The notes beneath the pieces were generated by a model. It worked only from the letters and a program-made list of their open reading frames with translations, was not told where the DNA came from and did no database searches. From Roseibium litorale (GTDB lineage: Bacteria > Pseudomonadota > Alphaproteobacteria > Rhizobiales > Stappiaceae), in assembly GCF_014842915.1 (NCBI RefSeq), contig NZ_JACYXI010000012.1:122117-186116 (forward strand): a DNA stretch of 64,000 nt. The letters are read 5' to 3'. How positions within the stretch are numbered: the first letter of the stretch is position 1; each line of letters begins with the position of its first letter. The translations under genes were made by a program, and so were the position numbers. Of the stretch, positions 50,533 to 62,114 are shown piece after piece.

Positions 50533-50976
50533 CTAGCTCTCTTGCGGGTCAATTGCGGGATTGCTTGGGTTTGCGGCCTCTCTGGCCGAGAATTCCGCCT
50601 CCCGCAGCTTCAAGGTCATGATGTCCACGAGGGTGCGTTCCGACAGGAGAGAGGTCGAGTTCTTCGCCTTCTCCAGGTCTTCCTGTTCGTAGCTCTTGAG
50701 CATGGGCTGTTTGGTCTGCTTTGCAATCCGTTCCTCGTGCAGCAGCCGTTCTTCCGGCGGCAGATTGGCGAGGCTGGATTCGGACAGCTTGTGGTCGTTC
50801 AGGTACTTGTCCCGGATGCGCTCTTCTGCCGGAAGTTCGGTCCAGGCTCTGTAACGGTCTTCAAGCGTGCGCTTGAACGCCTCCATGTCGAAAGCCGGTC
50901 GTACCTTCCGGCTCTGGCCGGACATGCTTTGGGCTGCCGGCACTCCGCTTGCCGGGGCTGTTCCGATGGCCGTCAT
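50533..50976 (-). CDS. Hypothetical helical protein
   Basis: A 147-residue soluble protein. It begins TAIGTAPASGVPAAQSMSG, then MEAFKRTLEDRYRAWTELPA, EERIRDKYLNDHKLSESSLA and NLPPEERLLHEERIAKQTKQ, and ends in a charged helix. The composition is highly helical and acidic/basic alternating. No known domain; a role cannot be assigned. ATG 50976. The frame on the other strand is a shadow. Confidence 0.7.
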   Translation of the reverse strand: MTAIGTAPASGVPAAQSMSGQSRKVRPAFDMEAFKRTLEDRYRAWTELPAEERIRDKYLNDHKLSESSLANLPPEERLLHEERIAKQTKQPMLKSYEQEDLEKAKNSTSLLSERTLVDIMTLKLREAEFSAREAANPSNPAIDPQES

Positions 50977-51185
50977 CCCGAAACTCCGCTCTTATGAAGG
51001 GATCTCCAACTCGCATGAGTCTTTTCAGCAAGATGCATGCCGGACCCTCCGGGCAGAAACTCTGTTCAGTATCGGGGCATTTCTGTCGGTATCTTAAATT
51101 TCCGGCGGAGTTTGCCCGGCAGAATATGCCTGACGGAAGGTTCTGCAAGTATCAGCGGCGCTGAAACCGGAGAGAACCGGGCAGC

Positions 51186-51845
51186 CTATGCGGTTGCCTG
51201 GCTTAGGGCTTGCCGGGCGGTCTCAAGGTCTTCAGGCCGGTTGGCGTTGAAGAACGGGTCCAGTCCGGTCAGGGGATCGGGGGCAAAGTCGATCTCGATG
51301 CTGTCGTGCCGGTCGACCCAGGCCAGCACCTTGCCGTCCTGGCCGCTGGCGAGCCAGAAGGCCAGATCATCGGCAAGCCCAACCGGCCACAGGCCGAAGA
51401 CCGGGTGCAGCCGGTCGCTGGAGGTGGCCAGCGCGATCACCGGCTTGTCCCGCGGCACGGCGGCCTTCAGGCGGGCAATCAGATCTCTTGGAAAGAACGG
51501 GGTGTCCGCTGCGACGGAGACGATGCTGCGCACCTGCGGGAAATATTGCCGGGCGTGGAGCATGCCGGTGAGAATGCCTGCCAGCGGGCCGCCATAGCCG
51601 GAAATGCTGTCCGGGATGACCGGCAAGCCGAAGCTTGTAAACCGCTCGGGATCGCCATTGGCATTTAAGACCGTGCGGGCGCACTGACCCTCAAGCCGCT
51701 CGAGAATATGGGCAAGCATGGGTTTGCCGCCAAGTGGCAGCAGTGTCTTGTCGCCGCCGCCCATGCGTCTGGATTGACCGCCCGCCAGGATCAGGGCCAG
51801 AAGGTCATCGTCTTCAGGGGGGGATGTCTGAGTGCCGCGGATCAT
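51186..51845 (-). CDS. mobA: Molybdenum cofactor guanylyltransferase MobA
   Basis: A 219-residue enzyme that adds GMP to molybdopterin to make the guanine dinucleotide cofactor. The nucleotide loop LAGGQSRRMGGGDK is at about 20-33, PLGGKPMLAHILERL follows, and GYGGPLAGILTGM and VAADTPFFPRDLIARL are family motifs. It stands alone. With modEABC and moaA it makes molybdenum use a theme of the window. Confidence 0.93.
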   Translation of the reverse strand: MIRGTQTSPPEDDDLLALILAGGQSRRMGGGDKTLLPLGGKPMLAHILERLEGQCARTVLNANGDPERFTSFGLPVIPDSISGYGGPLAGILTGMLHARQYFPQVRSIVSVAADTPFFPRDLIARLKAAVPRDKPVIALATSSDRLHPVFGLWPVGLADDLAFWLASGQDGKVLAWVDRHDSIEIDFAPDPLTGLDPFFNANRPEDLETARQALSQATA

Positions 51846-52065
51846 GGGAGCCTTCCGTGCCGGAGGCTTGTCTTGCCGCGAGGGACGAGGTGCAAGTCCC
51901 CGCTTGGCGGTTCATCGCAGTTTGAAAGCGGGCAACTGTCAGGCAATGCCGACTCCCTGTGAAGTCCTTTTCAAAAAAAAAGGTAGGCCTGCCAGTGTTA
52001 TGACGCAAGTGCGAAGGCGGGCATAAACCCCGTCTGAGTTTGATGAAGACCTTACCGTCAAGCTT

Positions 52066-52178
52066 TTCCGGACGCAGCGAAGCGGAGATCCGGGATCCCG
52101 CAGAAGCTCATTTTCTTCAAAAAGACGATGGAATTAGGCAGGTCCCGGCTCTAGGCCGGGACGGCATGGAGAGTGGTG
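52066..52178. repeat. Dispersed palindromic repeat (CCGGACGCAGCG type)
   Basis: TCCGGACGCAGCGAAGCGGA and ATCCGGGATC at about 52067-52097, and the arm GGTCCCGGCTC with GGCCGGGACGGCATGG (52141-52169). Same family as at 44790. It fills most of the 402-base gap between mobA and the acetyltransferase; the rest shows nothing. Confidence 0.7.
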
Positions 52179-52247
52179 GCGGGATTTTCCGGTGCATTTT
52201 CAATCTGAGCAGCCGCAAAACCCGTTGCCCAGAAACGCTTGTTGGAC

Positions 52248-52841
52248 TCAGCGGTGTCTATCCAGTTGCCAGGTGAGGTGATTGCGCACCGCGGGCCACT
52301 CGCTGGCAACGATGGAATAGACGCAAGTGTCGCGCAGGGAGCCATCCGCCAGCTTCTGGTGGCTGCGCAGGACGCCGTCCAGCTTCGCGCCCAGCCGCTC
52401 GATTGCGGCCCGGCTCTGCCGGTTCATGAAATGGGTGCGGAACTCGACGGCGATGCAACCAAGCGTCTCGAAGGCATGGCGCAGCAGCATGAGCTTGCAT
52501 TCGGTGTTGAGGCCGCTCCGCTGGACCGCTGGACGGTACCAGGTGGAGCCGATCTCCACGCGCTTGTTGGCTGCATCAATGTTCATGTAAGTCGTCATGC
52601 CGACCGCATTGCCGCTTTCCGCGCACAGAATCGCAAAGGCGAGCATCGATCCGGCTGCCTGAAGCCCAAGCCGCCGGCCGATCTCCGCCGGAACCTTTTC
52701 CGGGGCGGGAACCGCCGTGTACCACAGACGGTGAAGCCCGCCCTCCGCAGCGGCTTCCGCAAGGTCTTCCGCGTGAGCCTGAGTCAGCGGGACAAGGGTT
52801 GCGAGTTTGCCTTCAAGGGTAACAGGCTCGGGCCAGGGCAT
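52248..52841 (-). CDS. GNAT-family acetyltransferase
   Basis: A 197-residue acetyltransferase of the RimJ/RimL-like group. ATG 52841 with GGAG upstream is preferred over 52904. LATLVPLTQAHAEDLAEAAA, VEIGSTWYRPAVQRSGLNTE (acetyl-CoA region) and FRTHFMNRQSRAAIERLGAK are family motifs. It probably acetylates a small amine or a protein N-terminus; target unknown. The SDR gene starts upstream on the same strand with a short gap. Confidence 0.88.
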   Translation of the reverse strand: MPWPEPVTLEGKLATLVPLTQAHAEDLAEAAAEGGLHRLWYTAVPAPEKVPAEIGRRLGLQAAGSMLAFAILCAESGNAVGMTTYMNIDAANKRVEIGSTWYRPAVQRSGLNTECKLMLLRHAFETLGCIAVEFRTHFMNRQSRAAIERLGAKLDGVLRSHQKLADGSLRDTCVYSIVASEWPAVRNHLTWQLDRHR

Positions 52842-52876
52842 CGGCGGATCTCCGGAAATATGACGATGAGTCCCTT

Positions 52877-53554
52877 CTAGAATGGCCTTTCCTCGCCCGT
52901 CCACTTGAAGAATGTGCCGGTGACAGAAATGGTTAGCTTGTCCGCAATGGAGAGAATGCCTTCTGCGACCCGTTCCGGTTCGTTGTCCGCATCTGATCCT
53001 CCCATATCGGTTTTCACCCAGCCCGGATCAATGACCACGACCGGAATGCCGTCATCTTCCAGATCGGTTGCTAAGCCCTGCATCACTTTGTTGAGGGCTG
53101 ACTTGGAAGCCCGGTAGGCAATCCGGTCGGAGGTCTGATAGCCCATCCAGGACATTTGGCTGGAGATACTGAGAATGCGGCCGGAGCCGGAGGCCCTAAG
53201 CTTCGGCAGGAAGGCCTGAGATACGGCGAGGGGCGCGACCGTGTTGACCTCGAGTGTTTTCAGGAAACCATCGAAATCCATGTCGAGCGTGGCTTGGCGG
53301 GACGGGCCGATGATCCCTGCATTGTTGATCAGAATGTCCAGGCTGCCGTCCACCTTCCCGGCGGCAGCAGCCACCGCTTCGCGGTCGGTGACGTCGAAGA
53401 CAAGCGGGGTCAATCCCGGCAGACCTTTGGCCATGTCAGCTGCCAGCGGTTCGGTGCGGGCAGAGCCATAGACGGTCCAGCCTCTTGCCAGAGCAGCCTT
53501 GGCCATAGCAAAGCCAATGCCGCGGTTTGCGCCGGTGATCAGTATGGACGTCAT
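52877..53554 (-). CDS. Short-chain dehydrogenase/reductase
   Basis: A 225-residue SDR. ATG 53554 gives TSILITGANRGIGFAMAKAA at the start; the 11 residues in front are rejected. The motifs ILINNAGIIG, LSISSQMSWMGY and AYRASKSALNKVM (Tyr-x3-Lys) are present. It lacks operon partners except the acetyltransferase downstream. Substrate unknown; related to sepiapterin/carbonyl-type reductases. Confidence 0.9.
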   Translation of the reverse strand: MTSILITGANRGIGFAMAKAALARGWTVYGSARTEPLAADMAKGLPGLTPLVFDVTDREAVAAAAGKVDGSLDILINNAGIIGPSRQATLDMDFDGFLKTLEVNTVAPLAVSQAFLPKLRASGSGRILSISSQMSWMGYQTSDRIAYRASKSALNKVMQGLATDLEDDGIPVVVIDPGWVKTDMGGSDADNEPERVAEGILSIADKLTISVTGTFFKWTGEERPF

Positions 53555-53575
53555 TCGAATGGCTCCTGTTTGCAA

Positions 53576-53609
53576 ACAAAAAAACACCGCCGGAGAGGCC
53601 CCGGCGGTG
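53576..53609 (-). terminator. Terminator of cpdB
   Basis: CACCGCCGG (53585-53593) pairs perfectly with CCGGCGGTG (53601-53609) around a 7-base loop; on the minus strand a run of T follows (complement of the A-run at 53576-53584). It lies 25 bases behind the gene. Confidence 0.85.
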
Positions 53610-53633
53610 CGTTCGTTGGGGGTATTGGTCTAC

Positions 53634-55613
<1,980 letters not shown>

Positions 55614-55892
55614 GACGGCAACTCCGGAGAGGATGGAACCCATTGAACCGGCAGCAGGCTGCCTCACTCGGACGACATGCGCAAGCGTCCGTAAGGGCAG
55701 GTGCCTGAGGGGCTGTGAGAGATGAAACACGGCAAACCGGAGCCAGGCTCCGGACGCTGATGCTGATCTGCACCACCGGTGTGAAGGACATGTGACAGGT
55801 CCAGCTCATCGGCCCCGAACACCGGGGGAATGGCTTTTGATCCTTCAGAACTCAGGCAGGTTCTTGGCGCAAAGAGGCAAGCTGCGGTGCGG

Positions 55893-56390
55893 TTACCTCC
55901 TCGCAAGCATCGGCAGGATCAGACCCCATTGCGTCATCTCTGGCGGACCGGCAGGCTCGAATCCCAGTTTCTTGTAGACGGCAATCGCCAGCGCATTTTC
56001 TGGATGAGGATCGGTGGCAATGACGGGCGCCCCCGCCTCGAAGAGGGCGTTCATTCTTGCGCTGATGAACGCCGGTCCGTGACCTCTACCGGTCATTTCC
56101 GGGTCGCCAATATATTGATCGATGCCCCGTGAGCCCTTGGGAAGTCCGGCAAAATGATGATCCTCCCAGCCATGAACCGTATAGTCCTGCATGAAGGCAA
56201 AGGGCCGGCCTGCAGTCGATACAATCCATCGGGCGGCCTTTGGATCGGCCAGGTCTGCGGCGCTGTAGGGCTCCGCAGACTCCCACCATTGGCGGACATG
56301 CGGGGCCGATTGCCAGGCTGCCAGCAACGGCAGATCGTCCAGCGTCACTTTGCGAAAACTGTATTGGCGGTCTCTCGTCATCTGACACAC
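55893..56390 (-). CDS. GNAT acetyltransferase, aminoglycoside-6'-acetyltransferase-like
   Basis: A 165-residue protein. YSFRKVTLDDLPLLAAWQSA, HVRQWWES, GIDQYIGDPEMTGRGHGPAF (acetyl-CoA loop) and TDPHPENALAIAVYKKLGFE with a PAG turn fit the AacA4/RimI-like group. ATG 56390 or 56381 could be the start. Whether it modifies an antibiotic or a metabolite cannot be said; such chromosomal copies are often housekeeping. Confidence 0.88.
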   Translation of the reverse strand: MCQMTRDRQYSFRKVTLDDLPLLAAWQSAPHVRQWWESAEPYSAADLADPKAARWIVSTAGRPFAFMQDYTVHGWEDHHFAGLPKGSRGIDQYIGDPEMTGRGHGPAFISARMNALFEAGAPVIATDPHPENALAIAVYKKLGFEPAGPPEMTQWGLILPMLARR

Positions 56391-56632
56391 TCACCACATA
56401 CCGGATTTGTCCAAGCCTCAGGCGCAGCGACGCCTATTCAACCTTGCTGGCAGAAAACGGGTCAAGCGGCTTGCCGCCGACATGGCTGGGGATAACGCTG
56501 CCGTGTCAATCCGGCAGGGCCGCTGCGATTGACGCTTGCCGTTCCATGACTACGTTAGGCGCCTGAGTTTTGTCCGGTGGAGAGCCGGGCCTGCGGATGC
56601 GAACCCCAAACGCCGTAGAAAAGGCGCAAGCA

Positions 56633-57796
56633 ATGAGCGAGACGATCAAGAAGGCCGTGCTGGAACGGCTGTCCACGATTAAGGGACCGGACCTGGAGGG
56701 GGACATTGTTTCTCTCGGTTTGATCTCGGATGTTTTTGTGTCGGATGGTCGGGTGGCCTTCTCCATCACCGTTCCGGCCGAGCGGGCGCGTGAACTGGAG
56801 CCTTTGCGCCAGGCAGCAGAAAAGGTCGTGCGCGAGGTTCCCGGCGTCGAGACGGCAATGGTCGCGCTGACGGCAGAACGGGCCGCAGGCAGCGCCCCGG
56901 CTCCCTCAGCCCCCAAGGCCTCCATGGGGGCGCCTGCCAAAGGGCGGGCAACGGCGCCGGAAAAGCCGGGCCAGAAGCCGGGCGTTCCGGGGGTCAAGCA
57001 CATCATCGCCGTTGCCTCCGGAAAGGGCGGCGTCGGGAAGTCCACAACCACGGCAAACCTTGCGCTGGCCATGCAGGCCAACGGGCTGAAGGTCGGCGTT
57101 CTGGATGCGGATATCTACGGCCCGTCCGTGCCGCGGCTGTTCAAGGTGTCCGGCCGGCCGGAACCTGTTGATCCCGCCAATAGCAGGATCCTGAAGCCGC
57201 TTGAGGGCTATGGCGTCAAGGTCATGTCCATCGGCTTCATGGTCGAGGAAGACACGCCTATGATCTGGCGCGGACCGATGGTGATTTCTGCCCTGACCCA
57301 GATGCTGCGGGAAGTGGCGTGGGGTGAGCTGGATGTTCTGGTGGTTGACATGCCTCCGGGAACAGGCGACGCCCAGTTGACCATGGCCCAGCAGGTGCCG
57401 CTGGCAGGTGCAGTGATCGTTTCCACGCCGCAGGATCTGGCACTGATCGATGCCCGCAAGGGGCTCAACATGTTCAAGCGGGTCGACGTGCCGGTCCTCG
57501 GCATTGTTGAGAACATGAGCTACTTCATCTGTCCGGACTGCGGTGGACGGCATGACATCTTCGGTCATGGCGGTGCACGCGCGGAAGCGGAAAAGCTCGG
57601 TGCGCCTTTCCTCGGTGAAGTGCCGCTGGATATCCGGATCCGGGAAACCTCCGATGCCGGAACACCGATTGTCGCCAGCGAACCGGATGGCGTTCATGCG
57701 AAGGTCTACCGGGAGATCGCGGCAAAGGTGATGGATGAGGTGCGCCAGAACGAGGAGGGCGGCCAGAGGGCTGCGCCGAAAATCGTCTTCGAGTGA
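56633..57796 (+). CDS. mrp: Fe-S cluster carrier ATPase Mrp/ApbC
   Basis: A 387-residue P-loop protein that carries iron-sulfur clusters to target proteins. The N-terminal DUF59 domain (about 1-80, LSTIKGPDLEGDIVSLGLIS) is followed by an Ala/Pro-rich linker and the ATPase with deviant Walker A SGKGGVGKST at about 129-138, and MPPGTGDAQLTMAQ. Cys300-Pro-Asp-Cys303 (YFICPDCGG) binds the bridging cluster. ATG 56633 (AAAAGGC upstream) is preferred over 56570. Confidence 0.93.
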   Translation: MSETIKKAVLERLSTIKGPDLEGDIVSLGLISDVFVSDGRVAFSITVPAERARELEPLRQAAEKVVREVPGVETAMVALTAERAAGSAPAPSAPKASMGAPAKGRATAPEKPGQKPGVPGVKHIIAVASGKGGVGKSTTTANLALAMQANGLKVGVLDADIYGPSVPRLFKVSGRPEPVDPANSRILKPLEGYGVKVMSIGFMVEEDTPMIWRGPMVISALTQMLREVAWGELDVLVVDMPPGTGDAQLTMAQQVPLAGAVIVSTPQDLALIDARKGLNMFKRVDVPVLGIVENMSYFICPDCGGRHDIFGHGGARAEAEKLGAPFLGEVPLDIRIRETSDAGTPIVASEPDGVHAKVYREIAAKVMDEVRQNEEGGQRAAPKIVFE

Positions 57797-57848
57797 TGCC
57801 TCAGCGCTGACAGGGTTGGGATTTATATTAAATTCCAAAGAGTTATCC

Positions 57849-57959
57849 GGTCCGTTTGAATCAATCATCAAGGTGGTTGAATCAGATTTTCAACGGACCT
57901 GATTTGGTGCTAAACGCACTTGCCGGAACGGGCCGCATGGCGGAGGCTCCGGCAAGTGC
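57849..57959. promoter_or_regulatory. Two long hairpins between mrp and the EamA gene
   Basis: First: GGTCCGTT (57849-57856) pairs with AACGGACC (57892-57899) and encloses two TTGAATCA copies. Second: GCACTTGCCGGA (57916-57927) pairs perfectly with TCCGGCAAGTGC (57948-57959), with CCGC...GCGG nested in the loop. No T-run follows. It could be a small RNA or a leader element. Confidence 0.4.
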
Positions 57960-58083
57960 CTGCATGATTGGCGAAGGGGATGGACAAGCCTCCCGAACGC
58001 CGCTTCAAGCCGGATACTCGAGAGATTATGAAAAGCCCGGCAGGCAGCCCTGACCGGGCCTGTGCCCTGCTGGGAGAGCGACC

Positions 58084-58965
58084 TTGGATTTGATGGGGAA
58101 CGGCCGTGCAATCTCGGCCATGCTGGTTGCCAATGCAGCCTTCATCATCAATGACAGCCTGGTAAAGGTGGTCGCCGGCGACCTTCCGCTCGGCCAGATC
58201 ATCCTCCTGCGCGCGATCATGACGGGCGTCATCATGGTTGTTATCTGTCATTTCACCGGGGTGTTCCGCAATTGGCGCGGGCTGGTGCATCCGCTGGTTC
58301 TACTGCGCACCTTCGCGGAAGTGGGCTCCACCGTCCTCTACCTGACAGCCCTGATGCAGATGCCGATCGGCAACATCACGTCGATCCTTCAGGCCCTGCC
58401 GCTTGTGGTGACGGCGGCCGCCGCGATCTTTCTCAAGGCTCCGGTGGGCTGGCGGCGCTGGACGGCCATCCTGGTCGGCTTTTGCGGCGTCGTGCTGATC
58501 GTGCGGCCGGGACTGGAGGGCTTCAATGCCTGGTCGCTGCTGGCTCTGGCTGCGGTCATGTTCATGGCCCTTCGGGATCTGGCGACCCGGCAGATGCCTG
58601 CCACGGTTCCGACCTTCGGGGTCGCCCTGTCTACGACTGTCGGCGTAGCGATACTTGGTGGCGTGATGACCCTTGCCGAAGACTGGCAGCCCGTAGACAT
58701 GGGGTCCATGTCTCTTCTGGCCGGGGCGACCGGATTCATCACGGTCGGCTATATCTTCATCATTCTGGCGATGCGCTCCGGCGATATCTCCGTGGTTGCG
58801 CCTTTCCGTTATTCCTCAGTTCTCTGGGCGCTGGGCCTGGGCTATTTCATCTGGCGCGAGGTGCCGGATCTGATGACCGTCGCGGGCACGATCATTGTCG
58901 TGCTGACGGGCATCTACACCTTCCTCAGGGAGCGGCGGCTGTCGCGCATTCCGGCCAAGGGTTAA
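58084..58965 (+). CDS. EamA/DMT-family exporter
   Basis: A 293-residue membrane protein with ten helices in two EamA repeats (about 5-140 and 150-285). TTG 58084 follows GGGAGAG; ATG 58093 is an alternative. FIINDSLVKVVAGDLPLGQI, MPIGNITSILQALPLVVTAA and SGDISVVAPFRYSSVLWALG are typical. It exports a small metabolite or drug; some relatives carry S-adenosylmethionine or riboflavin. No partner genes. Confidence 0.9.
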   Translation: MDLMGNGRAISAMLVANAAFIINDSLVKVVAGDLPLGQIILLRAIMTGVIMVVICHFTGVFRNWRGLVHPLVLLRTFAEVGSTVLYLTALMQMPIGNITSILQALPLVVTAAAAIFLKAPVGWRRWTAILVGFCGVVLIVRPGLEGFNAWSLLALAAVMFMALRDLATRQMPATVPTFGVALSTTVGVAILGGVMTLAEDWQPVDMGSMSLLAGATGFITVGYIFIILAMRSGDISVVAPFRYSSVLWALGLGYFIWREVPDLMTVAGTIIVVLTGIYTFLRERRLSRIPAKG

Positions 58966-59089
58966 AACGGCGCCGGTAACCGGTATGGTTGCGCTGCGGC
59001 GCAGATGATGACTTGTAAGCGAAGCGAACTGTTCCTAGTGTGTGGGGACGGCTCTGCCGTCTGAGATTGATGACAAAGGTATGAAACCC

Positions 59090-59226
59090 TCCATCGTCAT
59101 CCCGGGCAAGCGCAGCGCGACCCGGGACCGGAGAGCCCGAAAATTATCGGTTTCAGTTAGTTATCGATCAAAGCAACTCGGCTCACCGGTCCCGGATCTC
59201 CGCTTCGCTGCGTCCGGGAAGACGAA
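59090..59226. repeat. Dispersed palindromic repeat (two arms)
   Basis: GTCATCCCGGGCAAGCGCAG with CCCGGGACCGG on the left, and CACCGGTCCCGGATCTCCGC with TTCGCTGCGTCCGGGAA on the right (59184-59219): an inverted copy of the CCGGACGCAGCG family. It fills most of the 342-base gap before the MFS gene. Confidence 0.7.
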
Positions 59227-59307
59227 TTGAGAGGTTTGTCAGCACCCTCGGACAGCTCTGCCGTCTTCTTTCTGAGATCCCTTTGTCCGCTACCTTTCAA
59301 GAAGATC

Positions 59308-60537
59308 ATGTTGCAGCCGTTATCTACTGCCAAGGCAAGTGCGCCGTCTATTCCGGTTCTGGTCGCCATCTCGACCCTTTCTCCCCTGTCGATGAACATT
59401 TACCTGCCGTCCCTGTCCGGGATGATGCAGGCTTTCGGGGCGACGGCTGCCGAAGTGCAGCTGACCATGTCCCTGCCGTTTGTTGCGATTGCCCTCGCTC
59501 AGCTTGTGCTTGGGCCGCTCTCTGACCGGTATGGCCGCCGTCCGGTCGTGCTCATAGGTATGGCCGTCTACACATTGGGGAGCGTGCTCTGCCTGCTTGC
59601 TCCGACCGTCGAATTGCTGATCGCGGCGCGCATCGTGCAGGCGGTGGGGGGAAGCGCGGGGTTGACCCTGGCCCGCGCCATCGTGCGCGATCTCTATGAC
59701 AGGGACCGGGCGGCCAGCATGATCGGCTATGTCACCATGGGCATGACGGTTGGCCCCACTTTCGGTCCAGCGATTGGCGGCTTTCTGGATGCCAGCTATG
59801 GCTGGCGGGGCGGCTTCTGGCTCATGCTGATTCTGGGCGCTTCGGTTCTGGCGGCGTCCTTCCTGACCTTGCACGAGACGAACAAAGTGAGAGCGCATGG
59901 AACGGCTGGCGTTCAGGGACTGGTGCGCAATTACAGGTCTCTGATCCGCGAGCCGGTGTTCTGGGCCTTTGCCTTGACGGCCTGCTTCACGTCCTCGGTT
60001 TATTTCGCCTATCTTGGCGGCACGCCTTTCATTGCGGCTGGCCAGCTGGGCATGCGGCCGGAGGAAATGGGCTTCTATTTCATGTTCGTGGGCCTCGGTT
60101 ACTTCGTCGGCAACGGTATTTCCGGCCGGGTGGCCTCCAGGGTGGGGCTGGTGCCGATGGTGGTCACCGGCACTGTGTTCCCGACCCTTGCCATAGCCTG
60201 TCTGGTGATCGGAACCATGGTGATGGGCATCCGCTCGGAGCTCATGCTGTTCCTGCCCATGGTTCTGGTCGGGCTCGGCAACGGTCTCTGCCTGCCGAGT
60301 GCAATGTCCGGTGCGGTCAGCGTGCGCCCGGACCTTGCGGGCTCCGCCTCCGGCCTGATCGGTTCGCTTCAAGTTGGTATGGGCGCGGTCAGCAGCACGT
60401 TGGTCGCCTGGCTCCTCTCCGACACCATGTTCCCGCAGGACAGCTGGCCGATGGTTCTGGTCATGGGGATCTATATCGTTCTGACCTGGTGCGGCATTCT
60501 CGGGATTTTTACGAGCGGCCGGCAGGCGGAAGCCTGA
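59308..60537 (+). CDS. MFS exporter, Bcr/CflA type
   Basis: A 409-residue membrane protein with twelve helices. ATG 59308 gives the usual short N-terminus. PLSMNIYLPSLSGMMQAFGA, SLPFVAIALAQLVLGPLSDR with YGRRPVVLIG (the loop 2-3 signature) and RIVQAVGGSAGLTLARAIVR are Bcr/CflA marks. It exports drugs such as bicyclomycin, or sulfur metabolites; the real substrate is unknown. Confidence 0.92.
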   Translation: MLQPLSTAKASAPSIPVLVAISTLSPLSMNIYLPSLSGMMQAFGATAAEVQLTMSLPFVAIALAQLVLGPLSDRYGRRPVVLIGMAVYTLGSVLCLLAPTVELLIAARIVQAVGGSAGLTLARAIVRDLYDRDRAASMIGYVTMGMTVGPTFGPAIGGFLDASYGWRGGFWLMLILGASVLAASFLTLHETNKVRAHGTAGVQGLVRNYRSLIREPVFWAFALTACFTSSVYFAYLGGTPFIAAGQLGMRPEEMGFYFMFVGLGYFVGNGISGRVASRVGLVPMVVTGTVFPTLAIACLVIGTMVMGIRSELMLFLPMVLVGLGNGLCLPSAMSGAVSVRPDLAGSASGLIGSLQVGMGAVSSTLVAWLLSDTMFPQDSWPMVLVMGIYIVLTWCGILGIFTSGRQAEA

Positions 60538-60604
60538 AGGGGGATCAGCAGATTTCCCTCCCCCAAGGGGCTTTCTTGAACCGGCGGATGACAAGTCTAT
60601 CCTT

Positions 60605-60740
60605 CGTCTTCCCGGACGAAGGCAAAGCCTGAGATCCGGGACCGGTGAGCATAGGTGCTTTGATATTATAGCACTTTAACCTGACAGGCTTCTGGCTCAC
60701 CGGTCCCGGCTCGCGCGTGGCTTGGCCGGGATGACGATCA
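60605..60740. repeat. Palindromic repeat with 13-base perfect arms
   Basis: GGGACCGGTGAGC (60638-60650) and GCTCACCGGTCCC (60695-60707) are perfect inverted arms around an AT-rich centre; outer parts TCTTCCCGGACGAAGG and GGCTTGGCCGGGATGACGA belong to the same family as at 59090. MITE-like. Confidence 0.7.
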
Positions 60741-60819
60741 TGGAGGCCGTACCTGTGCCTTCAGTCTGGTTTTCCAAAGGTCTCCGGAGGGAGCCTTGCC
60801 GCAGGTCCGGGTGAGGGGC

Positions 60820-61902
60820 TTAGCCGCCTGTCACGCTCATGTGGCGGGAGACGGCGGGCTGGCGGGTGCGGCGGTCGATGACGAAGTCGTGGCCCTTGGG
60901 CTTGCGGCCGATGGCCTCGTCAATGGCGTCGCTCAAGAGCTCATTGCCTTCGGACGCCCGGAGCGGGGCACGAAGATCCGCCATGTCATCCTGGCCCAGG
61001 CACATGTAGAGCTGGCCCGTGCATGTGACACGCACCCGGTTGCAGCTTTCGCAGAAATTATGGGTCATCGGCGTGATGAAGCCGATCCGCCCGCCGGTTT
61101 CCTCCACCTTGGAATAGCGGGCCGGGCCGCCGGTCTTGTAGGGGATGTCCGTCAGGGTGAAGCGGTCGGCCAGGCGGCTGCGGACCAGGGACAGCGGCAG
61201 ATACTGGTCGGTCCGGTCGCCGTCGATCTCGCCAAGCGGCATGGTCTCGATCAGGGTCAGGTCATGGCTGTTGGCATGGCACCACTCCATCATCGGAATG
61301 ATCTCATGCTCGTTGACGCCCTTGAGTGCGACCATGTTGATCTTGATCTGCAGCCCGGCTTCCTTGGCAGAGCGGATGCCGTCCATCACCTTGCCCAGAT
61401 CTCCCCAGCGGGTGATGGCCTTAAACCGCTGCTCGTCCAGTGTATCCAGCGACACATTGATCCGGCGCACGCCCGCGTCATAAAGCTCACCGGCGAGGCG
61501 GGCGAGCTGGGAGCCGTTGGTGGTGATCGTCAGCTCTTCCAGAAGGCCGCTGTCCAGATGGCGCGACAGACCGCGGATCAGGGTCATGATGTTCTTGCGC
61601 ACCAGGGGCTCGCCGCCAGTCAGCCGCAGCTTGCGCACGCCCTTCTCGATGAAGGCGGTGCAGAGCCGGTCCAGTTCCTCCAGAGAAAGAACCTCGCGCT
61701 TGGGCAGGAAGGTCATGTCTTCCGCCATGCAATAGACGCAGCGGAAATCGCAGCGGTCCGTCACCGAGACCCGCAAATAGGTCACGGCACGGCCGAAGGG
61801 GTCGATCATCAGCGGGGAGGGGCCGGCGGCATTGGCGGGCTCGGCTTGGCGCGTTTCTGCGCTCTCGGCCAGGATCGGCTGCCCGGTGTCACCATTGCTC
61901 AT
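60820..61902 (-). CDS. moaA: GTP 3',8-cyclase MoaA
   Basis: A 360-residue radical SAM enzyme starting molybdenum cofactor synthesis. The start at 61902 follows [24 protein letters not shown] carries the SAM cluster cysteines 51, 55 and 58, and [20 protein letters not shown] the second cluster. [12 protein letters not shown] and the terminal Gly-Gly complete it. It has an extra N-terminal stretch of about 30 residues. The divergent neighbour is the photolyase gene. Confidence 0.95.
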   Translation of the reverse strand: MSNGDTGQPILAESAETRQAEPANAAGPSPLMIDPFGRAVTYLRVSVTDRCDFRCVYCMAEDMTFLPKREVLSLEELDRLCTAFIEKGVRKLRLTGGEPLVRKNIMTLIRGLSRHLDSGLLEELTITTNGSQLARLAGELYDAGVRRINVSLDTLDEQRFKAITRWGDLGKVMDGIRSAKEAGLQIKINMVALKGVNEHEIIPMMEWCHANSHDLTLIETMPLGEIDGDRTDQYLPLSLVRSRLADRFTLTDIPYKTGGPARYSKVEETGGRIGFITPMTHNFCESCNRVRVTCTGQLYMCLGQDDMADLRAPLRASEGNELLSDAIDEAIGRKPKGHDFVIDRRTRQPAVSRHMSVTGG

Positions 61903-62114
61903 CGCATGCTCCCTCATACCCGCCGGTTTGGCCCGGCGCGTCTTCATGACAGCAATATGTCTCCGAATGGGCCGGGCTTCAAGGCGGGCAGGTGCGCGGA
62001 GACCATCACATCTCAACAGATGTACGGCAAAGTGGGAGCTGTTCCGGTGATCCGATTGCCCCATATGCCGTATCAACTATCTGTTCTAACCGCTTGATTT
62101 GGACCGCCGCTCTC

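Noticed and set aside
59320..60594. A 424-residue minus-strand frame opposite the MFS exporter
   Set aside because: His/Gln/Arg-rich mirror of a transmembrane gene, no ribosome site, no motif.
60796..62097. A 433-residue plus-strand frame opposite moaA
   Set aside because: Antisense shadow; moaA has all cluster cysteines and the Gly-Gly end.
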